DNA of 64,000 nucleotides from Cognaticolwellia mytili (lineage in GTDB: Bacteria > Pseudomonadota > Gammaproteobacteria > Enterobacterales > Alteromonadaceae): assembly GCF_002104475.1 (NCBI RefSeq), contig NZ_NBOF01000004.1:310001-374000 (forward strand). Direction: 5' to 3'. Positions within the stretch are counted from its first letter, which is position 1, and the number at the start of each line of letters is the position of its first letter. The notes under the pieces were generated by a model. The model was not told the DNA's origin, made no database searches, and saw only the letters and a list, made by a program, of their open reading frames with translations. Position numbers and translations under genes: made by a program. This document shows positions 16,129-24,503 of this stretch, one piece after another.

Positions 16129-17299
16129 AATTGTTTGTATTCTTCCAAATTAATTTTGGTTCAAAGCTCATTGCAGCAAGCATAGTTACGATCACCACAC
16201 CAGAAAAAGCTAAGGTGGCTGCGCCAGGAGTAATACTCATTGTCGGGCCTAGTTGTATTAAACTTGCTAAAACAATAACGACAAAAACATCGATCATTGA
16301 CCAACGTCCGACAAATTCAGCTAATCTATACCATTTAACTCTTTCTAAGCTTAAGCTATCACTTTGTTTTTGAACACTATAATTTAGCCAAGCTAAAATC
16401 AGTATTTTAGCTACCGGAACAATGACACTGGCAATAAAAATAATGATGGCAATGGGGTACGAGCCTAAACTCCACAATAAAATAACCCCCCCAATGATTG
16501 TGCTTGGGTCATCTTGACCAAAGAGCCGTGTCGTCATTATCGGCAGTGTATTCGCCGGTATATATAGAACGACAGCAGTAATTAATAATGCCCAGGTTTT
16601 TTGTACGCTCAGCGCATGTGAGCTGGGATCTTCTTGTGCAACATGGTGCTGACTTAAAACAATATCGATATTGTGTGCTTTTTCAACTTTAGCGAGTAAT
16701 GTGTAAAGCTGATTTTTATCAAGGTGTAATGCGACTAGTGTCATTGATAAAGAAAATAAAATAAAGGCATAAAATGACAAGCCAATTTCAATATCTGCCA
16801 TGGAAATTATTTTAATTAAGCTAACCAAGGCGCCAATAAGAAATATCTCTACCATGCTCCATGGCAGCAATTTAAATACTAAATTAAGTAGCGAACGACC
16901 ATGTTTTGGATATAGCCCTTTATTCATCGGAATTAACAAGTAAATAACCGTTAAAAGAATAATGGTTGGAATGGCAAATATAGTGAGAAATTCGATTATT
17001 GCTAATAACTGATAGTTATTGTTTATCAGAATAAAAAAACTGGCGCTGATATTGAATTTGTTTTCTAAGCCATTAGTACTAAATGACAAAAACTCAAAGG
17101 GCAAAGATGCAATTAAGAAAATTAATGCGGTAATGGCAAAGGCTACTATTCTCTCATTTGCGTTGCGATGAATTGCACTTAAGGTAAAGCCACAGCGCGG
17201 GCACTGTGCTTTTTGATTTTCTGCTAGTTTTGGCAGTTTTATGCTTAAGGCGCATTCATGGCATTGAATGTCATCTAATTGAGTTTCTTGGTTTTGCAA
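16121..17299 (-). CDS. pqiA: PqiA, integral membrane protein of the Pqi system
   Basis: This 392-residue inner-membrane protein has two repeated four-helix halves. The N-terminus has a zinc-ribbon pattern CHEC...CPRC (about residues 14-37), typical of PqiA/YebS. Helices follow near 50-70, 85-125, 140-185, then 235-255, 270-300, 335-355 and 360-385. PqiA is the inner-membrane partner of the PqiB tunnel and is thought to feed lipids into it. It is the first gene of pqiABC. The region upstream (17300-17516) is a divergent promoter space shared with the thioesterase gene. The second zinc ribbon present in some family members between the halves is not seen here. Confidence 0.93.
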   Translation of the reverse strand: MQNQETQLDDIQCHECALSIKLPKLAENQKAQCPRCGFTLSAIHRNANERIVAFAITALIFLIASLPFEFLSFSTNGLENKFNISASFFILINNNYQLLAIIEFLTIFAIPTIILLTVIYLLIPMNKGLYPKHGRSLLNLVFKLLPWSMVEIFLIGALVSLIKIISMADIEIGLSFYAFILFSLSMTLVALHLDKNQLYTLLAKVEKAHNIDIVLSQHHVAQEDPSSHALSVQKTWALLITAVVLYIPANTLPIMTTRLFGQDDPSTIIGGVILLWSLGSYPIAIIIFIASVIVPVAKILILAWLNYSVQKQSDSLSLERVKWYRLAEFVGRWSMIDVFVVIVLASLIQLGPTMSITPGAATLAFSGVVIVTMLAAMSFEPKLIWKNTNNYE

Positions 17300-17516
17300 A
17301 TTTCTTTGGCTTACTTGCAGCCAGCTCCGTCACAATAATCGTGGTGGGGTTAAACTAGCATAGATTGTCGATGATTTAATTAACAATTTTAGCTGTATTA
17401 GCTCGGTTTTGAGATGGCTAGCATTTATTTGAGCAAAATGAGTGCGAAAATTGGTAAAAAAAATATATTTAGCTATATTAATTTAATAAATTCAAACGTT
17501 TAATTGAGCCGGCTTT

Positions 17517-17996
17517 ATGGATAAGAATAATTTTATTGAATTTTGTTTTTTGGCGGAACCAACTGATGTTAACTTTGGCGGTAAGGTTCATGGTGGTATG
17601 GTCATGAAGTGGATTGATCAAGCTTCGTATGCCTGCGCTGCTAAATGGAGCAAACGATATTGTGTGACTGTATCTGCCAATGGCATTCGATTTATTAGGC
17701 CTATTCTCGTTGGACAAATGGTGGTAGTGAAAGCACAAATTGTTCATACTGGAAAAACAAGTATGCATATATACGTGGCTGTTAGAGCTGGAGATCCTAA
17801 AGAGAGTGGCTCTGTTGTCACTAATCGTTGTTTTATTACTTTTATGGCAATTGATGAATCAGGCTTCCCAATTAAAGTGCCATCATTTACACCAAAAAAT
17901 GAAGAGCAAAGGTTATTAGAAGAGGTTGCTATTGAAGCAAAACAATTTGCTAAAACACTTGATAATGATTTTGTTGAAAAATTGGGCTGGAAATAA
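17517..17996 (+). CDS. Acyl-CoA thioesterase, hotdog fold
   Basis: This 159-residue YciA/BACH-type thioesterase releases CoA from acyl-CoAs. The signature is NFGGKVHGGMVMKWIDQA, with the Asp of the hotdog helix, followed by VRAGD near residue 90. It has one hotdog domain and probably works as a hexamer in the cytosol. The ATG at 17517 has only a weak ribosome site. It is convergent with the uracil-DNA glycosylase gene, 25 bases apart, and no operon partner is present. Chain-length preference cannot be told from sequence. Confidence 0.88.
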   Translation: MDKNNFIEFCFLAEPTDVNFGGKVHGGMVMKWIDQASYACAAKWSKRYCVTVSANGIRFIRPILVGQMVVVKAQIVHTGKTSMHIYVAVRAGDPKESGSVVTNRCFITFMAIDESGFPIKVPSFTPKNEEQRLLEEVAIEAKQFAKTLDNDFVEKLGWK

Positions 17997-18021
17997 CATT
18001 ATTGTTTGTCATTAAGTAAGG

Positions 18022-18621
18022 CTATTTGTTTATTATTTTATGAACATGTGCTTGTAGCGTCGGAACAACGTCCTGCTCAAACCAAGTATTTTTCTTTAAC
18101 CAAATATTGTTTCTTGGGCTAGGGTGTGGAATCGGTATTATCGTAGGGGTAGTTTCATTATAAAAGTATTGCCAATTTTTAACTGTCTCTGTTAAAGTTT
18201 TTTCTTTTTTATCTGGTAAATGCCAATTCTGCGCGTAAGTTCCAATGGTAATGATTAATTCAATATCTGGTAATTGTTGAAGTAGCCGAACACGCCATTT
18301 TTCTGCACACTCTGATCTTGGCGGTAAATCGCCTGATTTTCCCTTACCGGGATAGCAAAATGCCATTGGTAAAATGGCGAAAATATTCTTATCGTAAAAA
18401 GTTGCCTTATCAATATCTAACCACTGTCTCAATCGCTCACCACTTTTATCATCGAATGGAACACCTGATTGATGTACTTTTATACCTGGGGCTTGGCCAG
18501 CAATAATAATTTTGGCTGTAGGCGATATTTGTAATACAGGATTTATTCCCAGCGGTAAAAACTCTTGGCAAAGTGTACACTGGCGTATGTCATTTAATAG
18601 CTGTATAAATATTTCTGACAT
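18022..18621 (-). CDS. Uracil-DNA glycosylase superfamily protein with predicted 4Fe-4S cluster
   Basis: This 199-residue protein of the uracil-DNA glycosylase superfamily should remove uracil or a related damaged base from DNA. The water-activating loop reads GQAPG and the late DNA/uracil loop is HPSPRNN. Four cysteines, Cys15-x2-Cys18 and Cys89-x15-Cys105, reproduce the spacing of the iron-sulfur ligands in family 4 enzymes, so a 4Fe-4S cluster is likely. The usual acidic residue after GxAPG is not obvious (GQAPGIKVHQ), so the chemistry may differ from classical family 4. It is a single gene convergent with the thioesterase. Many Alteromonadales carry this protein in addition to Ung. Confidence 0.82.
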   Translation of the reverse strand: MSEIFIQLLNDIRQCTLCQEFLPLGINPVLQISPTAKIIIAGQAPGIKVHQSGVPFDDKSGERLRQWLDIDKATFYDKNIFAILPMAFCYPGKGKSGDLPPRSECAEKWRVRLLQQLPDIELIITIGTYAQNWHLPDKKEKTLTETVKNWQYFYNETTPTIIPIPHPSPRNNIWLKKNTWFEQDVVPTLQAHVHKIINK

Positions 18622-18701
18622 TAACGATAACCTTAAGACAACTTTATAGGTGTTCTAGTTTTAGCTTAAAAATATGACTGATAGCAAATTTTTGAAATAA
18701 A

Positions 18702-18736
18702 AAAACGCTGTTATCAAATAATGATATCAGCGTTTT
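18702..18736 (-). terminator. Terminator of the OmpA-family gene
   Basis: An 11-bp stem with one mismatch (18706-18716 with 18722-18732), extended by A-T pairs, has a 5-nt loop. On the minus strand it is followed by a T-run, directly downstream of the OmpA-like gene. Confidence 0.87.
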
Positions 18737-18755
18737 GAATTTAAATTTTTTACAA

Positions 18756-19835
18756 TTAACGTTGAACAGCCACTTTAGTTTTTACACCAACTTTTGCCTC
18801 TATACGTCTATTTTCAGCATGTGCAGCAGCATTGTTAGCCATATTTAATAGCGCTTCTTCACCCATGCCCTGTGCTGTTAAACGTGAAGCATCAATACCA
18901 AATTTGTCAGTTAAAACAGCAACTATTGCATCAGCACGTTGTTGCGAAAGTGTTTTATTAAAAGCTGCAGGGCCTTGGCTAGATGTGTGCCCTTTAATAG
19001 CTAAAGAGGTATGTGGATACTTTGCTAAAAAGTCAGCAGCAACTTTAATTTTGTCTAAGTATTCTGCTTTCACCACGGCTTTAGCATTATCAAAGTTAAC
19101 TTGTAAATGTAATTCATCATTTTCTTCAGTGAAAATTGTACAACCTTTGTGGTCAACTTTATTCATTGCAGGAGTCGACTTACACTGATCTTTACTATCA
19201 ATGATTCCATCATTGTCGCTATCCGCCACAGCAGAAGTTGTTTGCTCGGGTGTTACCGGTTCTTTGGTTGGTGCAGAACGAACAACTTTCTTAGCACTAT
19301 CACCAAAGAAGTACATAAAACCAATTTGAGCGCTTAGATCTGTGTATTTATTATCGAATTGATAATGACCATTACCTTCAAAATATACGGCACTGCGTTC
19401 ACTAAGGTAATGACGATAGCCAGCACCAACGTTTGCGGATAAATCAGAGTCGATCACGTCAATAACACTTGCGCCAGCCATAACATAAAAGTTTTGTTTT
19501 GTTGGGAAGTATAAATAATTTGCTGCAATATTTTTTCCCGACGGAGTGCTAGGAGCCCAACCTGTTCTGGTTAAATTAAGGTGGGTATAAGAAAGTCTTA
19601 ACTCTGAAAATTCAGATAAACGATGACCGAACTCAAGGCCATACCCGTTGGCGTGTTTAATAAAGTCGACGTCGTTTGGTGCTAATCTATCATCATCAGT
19701 GTTTATTCTCGTGCCATGAATACCAAGGTAATTTTTTCCGACCAGATCTTCTGCTTTCGGTTGTTCTTGTGCATTTATCGCAAAAGTACAAAATAAACTT
19801 GAAATTAATAGAAGGGATAGTTTTTGTTGGCGCAC
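18756..19835 (-). CDS. OmpA-family outer membrane protein
   Basis: This 359-residue outer-membrane protein begins with a GTG preceded by AAGGA and a signal peptide cleaved near FAINAQEQ. Residues about 25-185 form an OmpA-like eight-stranded barrel, ending in an aromatic-rich strand (FMYFFG). A Pro/Thr linker and a calcium-binding thrombospondin-type-3 motif (DSDNDGIIDSKDQC) follow. The C-terminal domain (about 235-350) is the OmpA peptidoglycan-binding fold, with LAIKGHTSSQG and the NRRIE signature near the end. It anchors the envelope to the wall. It is monocistronic with its own terminator. The pattern is close to OprF/OmpA proteins of Alteromonadales. Confidence 0.93.
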   Translation of the reverse strand: MRQQKLSLLLISSLFCTFAINAQEQPKAEDLVGKNYLGIHGTRINTDDDRLAPNDVDFIKHANGYGLEFGHRLSEFSELRLSYTHLNLTRTGWAPSTPSGKNIAANYLYFPTKQNFYVMAGASVIDVIDSDLSANVGAGYRHYLSERSAVYFEGNGHYQFDNKYTDLSAQIGFMYFFGDSAKKVVRSAPTKEPVTPEQTTSAVADSDNDGIIDSKDQCKSTPAMNKVDHKGCTIFTEENDELHLQVNFDNAKAVVKAEYLDKIKVAADFLAKYPHTSLAIKGHTSSQGPAAFNKTLSQQRADAIVAVLTDKFGIDASRLTAQGMGEEALLNMANNAAAHAENRRIEAKVGVKTKVAVQR

Positions 19836-20159
19836 AATAAAAGTCCTTTTGATATTTTTGTTAATAAATTTATTTAATTGTAACTATTTTATGACAAATT
19901 CTTTATTTTTGCAGCATTTATCTAAAGTATCGTTAGATGTATTAATGAAGTGTAATTAACACAGAGCATAAATTACGCTGGAAATATTTGATTTTTGATT
20001 AATGAGGAGATATCTCAGATGAAAGCTTGCTCTTAATCAAGCTGACATTGGATTTTTTCCTTAACTTATATTTGAATGTTGTGTCCTCTAGGTATAATAG
20101 TCACATCAATAAAAACTCTGCCCGTGCGTTTTATGTCGTGCGAGTAACTAGGTAATGTT
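19836..20159. other. Divergent promoter region, ompA-like / M14 peptidase
   Basis: No gene is supported. This AT-rich spacer carries the promoter region of the OmpA-like gene (minus) and a readable promoter for the M14 gene (plus) at 20072-20098. Confidence 0.6.
20072..20098 (+). promoter_or_regulatory. Sigma-70 type promoter for the M14 peptidase gene
   Basis: A perfect TATAAT (20093-20098) has TTGAAT 15 bases upstream (or TTTGAA at 16). The predicted start would leave a leader of about 55 bases before the ATG at 20160, which is preceded by AGGTAA. Confidence 0.55.
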
Positions 20160-21077
20160 ATGAAAAAAAAAGAAACTTATCCAATAGGTACACAAGGTGA
20201 AAAATGGACTGAAGTCGAAAAAAAACTGTGGTTTAATCAGCAAAATGTAAAACGCAGTTATTTGGCTGAAGTGGTTAGTAAGGTTACGGCACTAGAGCCT
20301 AATTTTACTATTGAACAGTATGGTTTATTAAACTATGCCAATGGAAAATACCCGCTATACGCCATAAAATCAGCTAATTGGCAGGCAAATAAACCTTCTG
20401 TTTTAATCACTGGCGGCGTTCATGGCTATGAAACTAGTGGTGTGCAAGGCGCGATTCGCTTTGTTCAGTCCAGTGCAGAAGAATTTCAAGATGAATTTAA
20501 CTTTGTTGTTTTGCCATGTATTAGTCCATGGGGTTACGAAACAATTAATCGGTGGAATCCATTAACTATTGACCCTAATCGCTCCTTTTATACTGGTAGC
20601 CCTGCTGACGAGTCAGCTGCGGTGATGAAGTATGTTGAGTCACTTGCTATTGATTTTGTTGCTCATATTGATTTACATGAAACAACCGATAGTGACAACA
20701 GTGATTTTAGACCCGCACTTGCAGCAAGAGACGCAATAGAGCAGAAAAACTGGAATATACCTGATGGCTTTTATTTAGTTGGAGACAGCACTAAACCTGA
20801 AGATAAATTTCAAAAGGCAATTATTGATTCAGTTGAAAAAATTACCCATATTGCACCTGCTGACAATGACAATCAATTAATTGGTGTTCCTTTGCAGCAA
20901 TTCGGTGTGATTAATTACGCTGCACGTAAATTAGGCTTATGCATGGGTTTGACCAACGCTCCTTTTGTTACAACTACAGAGGTTTATCCTGACAGTCCGT
21001 TAGTTGATGATGAAAATTGTATTGTTGCCCAAGTAGCGGTTATTACCGGGGCGTTGAATTATTTATTAATGGACTGA
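20160..21077 (+). CDS. M14-family zinc metallocarboxypeptidase-like protein
   Basis: This 305-residue enzyme of the M14 carboxypeptidase/succinylglutamate desuccinylase superfamily has no signal peptide and is probably cytosolic. The zinc site is visible as His88-x2-Glu91 in GGVHGYETSG, with a third ligand in HIDLHETTD; NPLTIDPNRSF supplies the substrate-binding Asn-Arg pair. It likely removes a C-terminal residue or an N-acyl group from a small substrate. It has its own promoter and no operon partners. A second, more AstE-like enzyme of the same superfamily is encoded 3.4 kb downstream on the other strand. Confidence 0.82.
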   Translation: MKKKETYPIGTQGEKWTEVEKKLWFNQQNVKRSYLAEVVSKVTALEPNFTIEQYGLLNYANGKYPLYAIKSANWQANKPSVLITGGVHGYETSGVQGAIRFVQSSAEEFQDEFNFVVLPCISPWGYETINRWNPLTIDPNRSFYTGSPADESAAVMKYVESLAIDFVAHIDLHETTDSDNSDFRPALAARDAIEQKNWNIPDGFYLVGDSTKPEDKFQKAIIDSVEKITHIAPADNDNQLIGVPLQQFGVINYAARKLGLCMGLTNAPFVTTTEVYPDSPLVDDENCIVAQVAVITGALNYLLMD

Positions 21078-21372
21078 ATTTACCAAGCTATGATCGCTCT
21101 ATTATCGGAAGGGGGCCAAATTACGAATTAAGAGACTTGATGTTACTGTTATTACCGTAATAAAAAATTACTTTATCATGGCAACTCAATCTGGCCGTTA
21201 AAATGAAGAAAATCAAAACTGAAAAATAGCTTAATAGCCTCTAATTAGCTAAAGAATTTTCAAGCCAATCTATGCTCTAGCACAGTATAGCGCGCTATTT
21301 AGCATATATTCTCTTGCATAATCAGCAATACATGCTATTTTTCCTGCATTAATTAATTTAGGATGATTTTTA

Positions 21373-21945
21373 ATGCCAAAAGCGAGTGATATAAAAAAGA
21401 ATGCTGCGATAGAATATAACGGTAAAGTAATGATAGTTCGAGACATCGAACGTTCAGTTCCACAAGGTCGAGCAGGCGGTAGTTTGTATAGAATGCGTAT
21501 GTACGATGTGGTTACCGGTGGCAAAGTTGACGAAACTTTTAAAGCAGAAGAAATGTTAAGTTTTGCAGACTTAACTCGCCGACCATCAATGTTTTCATAC
21601 ATTGATGGTGATGAGTATGTTTTCATGGATAATGAAGATTACACACCTTACAACCTGAATAAATCTTCTATTGAAGAAGAAGTTCTATTTATCAATGAAG
21701 ATACACAAGGCATTCAAATTATCATCGTTGATGGCGTGCCTGTCGGGGTTGATTTACCCTCAAGTGTTGAACTTGTGATCACTGAAACTGATCCATCAAT
21801 TAAGGGTGGGTCTGCTACGGCAAGAACAAAGCCTGCAATTTTATCAACGGGTTTAACAGTTCAAGTACCTGAACACATTTCTACTGGTGATAAAATTAAA
21901 GTGAATACTGAAGAACGAAAATTTATGGGGCGCGCTGACAAGTAA
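21373..21945 (+). CDS. efpL: EF-P-like translation factor EfpL (YeiP)
   Basis: This 190-residue paralogue of elongation factor P binds between the P and E sites and helps ribosomes over proline-rich and other stalling motifs. It has the three-domain layout: a KOW-like N-terminal domain, a central OB domain, and a C-terminal OB domain ending [18 protein letters not shown]. The domain I loop is [15 protein letters not shown], which carries an Arg at the tip where EF-P has its modified Lys; this and the overall sequence place it in the YeiP/EfpL group rather than EF-P. The ATG at 21373 follows AGGA. The gene is monocistronic and ends in a clear terminator. Confidence 0.93.
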   Translation: MPKASDIKKNAAIEYNGKVMIVRDIERSVPQGRAGGSLYRMRMYDVVTGGKVDETFKAEEMLSFADLTRRPSMFSYIDGDEYVFMDNEDYTPYNLNKSSIEEEVLFINEDTQGIQIIIVDGVPVGVDLPSSVELVITETDPSIKGGSATARTKPAILSTGLTVQVPEHISTGDKIKVNTEERKFMGRADK

Positions 21946-21967
21946 CGTTTTCCTGTTATAGAAAATT

Positions 21968-21999
21968 AAAAGCCAATGATGAAAGTCGTTGGCTTTTTT
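21968..21999 (+). terminator. Terminator of efpL
   Basis: A GC-containing stem (21968-21979 with 21986-21997, one G-T pair) and a 6-nt loop end in a T-run, 23 bases after the efpL stop codon. Confidence 0.9.
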
Positions 22000-22468
22000 A
22001 TTGTTTTAAACTGATTATCAGTTGAAGGTTATCGACAAATGTAGCTGAGGATAATTGTACTCTATGGTGTATATTCGTTATTCTCTGATTTCTTTTACGT
22101 AGTATTTTTTGAGTAACAAATTTTACTCAAAGCTGATAATCGGACAAGGTTGATTCCATATTACTGAAATACCACCATGCTTGGAGCACTTTAGAAACCT
22201 ATTTATAGTTGATTTTCTGATGACTCACTCAGTGTTAAATTAGTAAGTGAGAAAACCGTGTTTTTACGAAGTTAAGCCTCTTTGTTAGGACTTTAGTAAT
22301 ACCAGTGTATATCGTTAAAACATAAGAAGTGCTTTTGCTTCAATGCAAATATACGCTAGTTTTTCGACAGTAGCGGTATCGACGGCTTTTATCAAAAAAT
22401 TAATATAAATTAGGCTCAATATTGGAGAAATATAACAAAATTAATTTGTTTTTATACTTGAAATGATC

Positions 22469-22496
22469 TTGTTGCATTTTTTTTCGCGTGTAAAAT
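22469..22496 (+). promoter_or_regulatory. Sigma-70 type promoter for miaE
   Basis: TTGTTG (22469-22474), 16 bases of spacer, then TAAAAT (22491-22496). It would give a leader of about 38 bases before the miaE ATG. Confidence 0.5.
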
Positions 22497-22539
22497 ACGG
22501 CCATTATTTCTTTCTATTTTTATATAGCAAAACCTATCT

Positions 22540-23112
22540 ATGTTCGAATTAAAATATCAAACACCAAAAGAGTGGGCAGACGTTGCCCTTAGTGACTTCG
22601 ATGCCTTCTTAGTTGACCATGCTGCGGCCGAGAAAAAAGCCTCAGGGATGGCAATGTCAATGATCTCTCATTATCCTGACCGTAAGTCAGTAGTGAAGGC
22701 TATGGCAGACCTAGCTATTGAAGAGTTGATCCATTTTAAGCAAGTATTAAAGCTCATTAATGCTCGTGGAGGGCAGTTAGGTGCCGATGAAAAAGATCCA
22801 TATATTAACCAGATACGAAAAGTATTTCGCAGCGGTAGTGATGTGTTTTTTATGGATAGATTAATTGTTGCTGGTGTTATTGAAGCGCGTGGTTATGAGC
22901 GTTTTTCATTAATCGCTGAAGCTTTGCCCGCAGGCAAAGACAAAGACTTATATCAAAGCATTGCCAAATCTGAAGAAAAGCATAAGAACTTATTTATTGA
23001 ACTTGCTTATGAATATTTTCCACAAGCAGATGTTAATCAACGTTTAGATGAAATCTTAGATATTGAAGCGGATATTTGTTCTGCGTTACCCTTTAGAGCG
23101 GCATTACATTAA
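22540..23112 (+). CDS. miaE: MiaE, tRNA ms2io6A37 hydroxylase
   Basis: MiaE is a non-heme diiron monooxygenase that hydroxylates 2-methylthio-N6-isopentenyl-adenosine at position 37 of tRNAs reading U-starting codons, using O2. The 190-residue protein is a ferritin-like four-helix bundle. Likely metal ligands are Glu31 (DHAAAEKKA), Glu62 and His65 (EELIHF), Glu115, and the Glu-x2-His of SEEKHKN (Glu145, His148). It is found in a subset of gammaproteobacteria and links tRNA modification to oxygen supply. A promoter is visible upstream. The next gene starts 32 bases later and may be co-transcribed. Confidence 0.93.
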   Translation: MFELKYQTPKEWADVALSDFDAFLVDHAAAEKKASGMAMSMISHYPDRKSVVKAMADLAIEELIHFKQVLKLINARGGQLGADEKDPYINQIRKVFRSGSDVFFMDRLIVAGVIEARGYERFSLIAEALPAGKDKDLYQSIAKSEEKHKNLFIELAYEYFPQADVNQRLDEILDIEADICSALPFRAALH

Positions 23113-23144
23113 TATGCTGCGAGCTTTAGCGAGTAAGCGATAGT

Positions 23145-24422
23145 ATGGCTAATGTGAACATCGCTGCACAGTTAGAAAAAACTTGTAGTAAGTACTTAGC
23201 CCATTATGCCGAGCAGGAAGTGGCCTCATTGGTTTCATTTCCTAAACAGTTTGACTATCAACATGTACTCGTTATTCCTGCCTTTCAAGAGTCAGTACAA
23301 TTTATTGAGCGTTTTATTGCTTCTTCGCTTGCCGAGCAACAGTGTTTATTGATTGTGGTTGTTAATCAACCTGATAGTGATTTCGGTCAGCAGCATTCAC
23401 AAGTACAAGTAGATCTAGAGAGAGACATTTTAGCGTTAGGCTTGATGCTTTGGCAACAGGATAACTTACGTTTAGTTAGCTTAGTAAATAGCAGTATAAA
23501 TCCGCAATCTAATAGCGCTGTACTTCTAGTTAACCGTTATACTCAGCCCATTCCTGCAGAGCAAGGTGTCGGGTTGGCAAGGAAAATTGGTGCTGATCTC
23601 GCTGCTGATTTGTTTCTTCGTGGCCGTATTGTGTCGCCATGGATCCACTCAAGTGATGCTGATGCCCATTTGCCTGATAATTATTTTAGTGCGCATTCAA
23701 CTGAAAATATAGCGGTTACTCACTTAGTTGAAGCTAAAATTGCAGTTGCGACTTGCTGTAATTTTTACCACCACAGTGAACAACCTAAAATTCACCAGGC
23801 AAATAAATTATATGAAACTGCGTTACGTTATTATGTCGCAGGCTTACATTTTGCCCAATCACCATATGCGTACTTTACTATCGGCAGTATTTTATCTTTT
23901 GATATTTATGCTTATTGCCAGGTTCGTGGTTTTCCAAAACGTAGCGCAGGCGAAGACTTTTATTTATTAAATAAACTGGCGAAATTGGGTACTGTGCTTT
24001 ATATACCCGAAGTGACGATTAAGCTTGATGCTCGTCCGTCTGAACGCGTGCCATTTGGCACAGGACCAGCAGTAAAGAGCATTATTACGCTAACAGAACA
24101 AGCGCGAGATTATACTTACTATAATCCAAAGGTGTTTATTGAACTAAAGACTTGTTTGCTCGCTTTTGATAGCTTATGGCAATATCGTGATGAGCCACAA
24201 ATATGGCTTAAATTTTTACCTACTATTACGCAGCAAGCACTAGAAAACATTGGTGTGTTGTCATTTATTACAAAACAGCAGAAAGCGAGTAAAGCTCAAT
24301 TTGATAAACAGCTTATTGTTTGGTTTGACAGTTTTAAAACCTTAAAGTTTATCCATGCTTTACGAGAATTAGGGTTAAATAACATTCCACTCGAACAAGC
24401 ACTTGCTAAGGCGCCGTTTTAG
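23145..24422 (+). CDS. Glycosyltransferase family 2-like protein
   Basis: This 425-residue protein has an N-terminal GT-A-like domain. HVLVIPAFQES starts the nucleotide-binding fold, SSDADAHLPDNYF supplies a DxD metal motif near residue 170, and RSAGEDFYLLNKLAK has the acidic pair typical of the catalytic region in family 2 enzymes. No transmembrane segment is clear, so it may act on a soluble or peripheral acceptor. The C-terminal 130 residues are helical and not recognised. It follows miaE by 32 bases and is probably in the same transcript. Donor and acceptor are unknown; no polysaccharide genes are nearby. Confidence 0.72.
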   Translation: MANVNIAAQLEKTCSKYLAHYAEQEVASLVSFPKQFDYQHVLVIPAFQESVQFIERFIASSLAEQQCLLIVVVNQPDSDFGQQHSQVQVDLERDILALGLMLWQQDNLRLVSLVNSSINPQSNSAVLLVNRYTQPIPAEQGVGLARKIGADLAADLFLRGRIVSPWIHSSDADAHLPDNYFSAHSTENIAVTHLVEAKIAVATCCNFYHHSEQPKIHQANKLYETALRYYVAGLHFAQSPYAYFTIGSILSFDIYAYCQVRGFPKRSAGEDFYLLNKLAKLGTVLYIPEVTIKLDARPSERVPFGTGPAVKSIITLTEQARDYTYYNPKVFIELKTCLLAFDSLWQYRDEPQIWLKFLPTITQQALENIGVLSFITKQQKASKAQFDKQLIVWFDSFKTLKFIHALRELGLNNIPLEQALAKAPF

Positions 24423-24503
24423 CGCAGCATAATGAGAAACTACTTAGTCTAACCTTATAATATATAAATAACTAGATATCATAAGGCGAGAACCGTTACC
24501 TAG

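Larger units (their letters stand above)
21946..22539. other. Intergenic region between efpL and miaE
   Basis: No gene is supported. It begins with the efpL terminator (21968-21999) and ends with the miaE promoter (22469-22496). Between them is an 8-bp perfect inverted repeat (22109-22116 with 22123-22130, 6-nt loop) that lacks a T-run on either side and has no assigned role. Confidence 0.55.

Noticed and set aside
22109-22130. 8-bp inverted repeat as a terminator
   Set aside because: It lacks a following T-run on either strand and does not follow a gene end; efpL already has a terminator.
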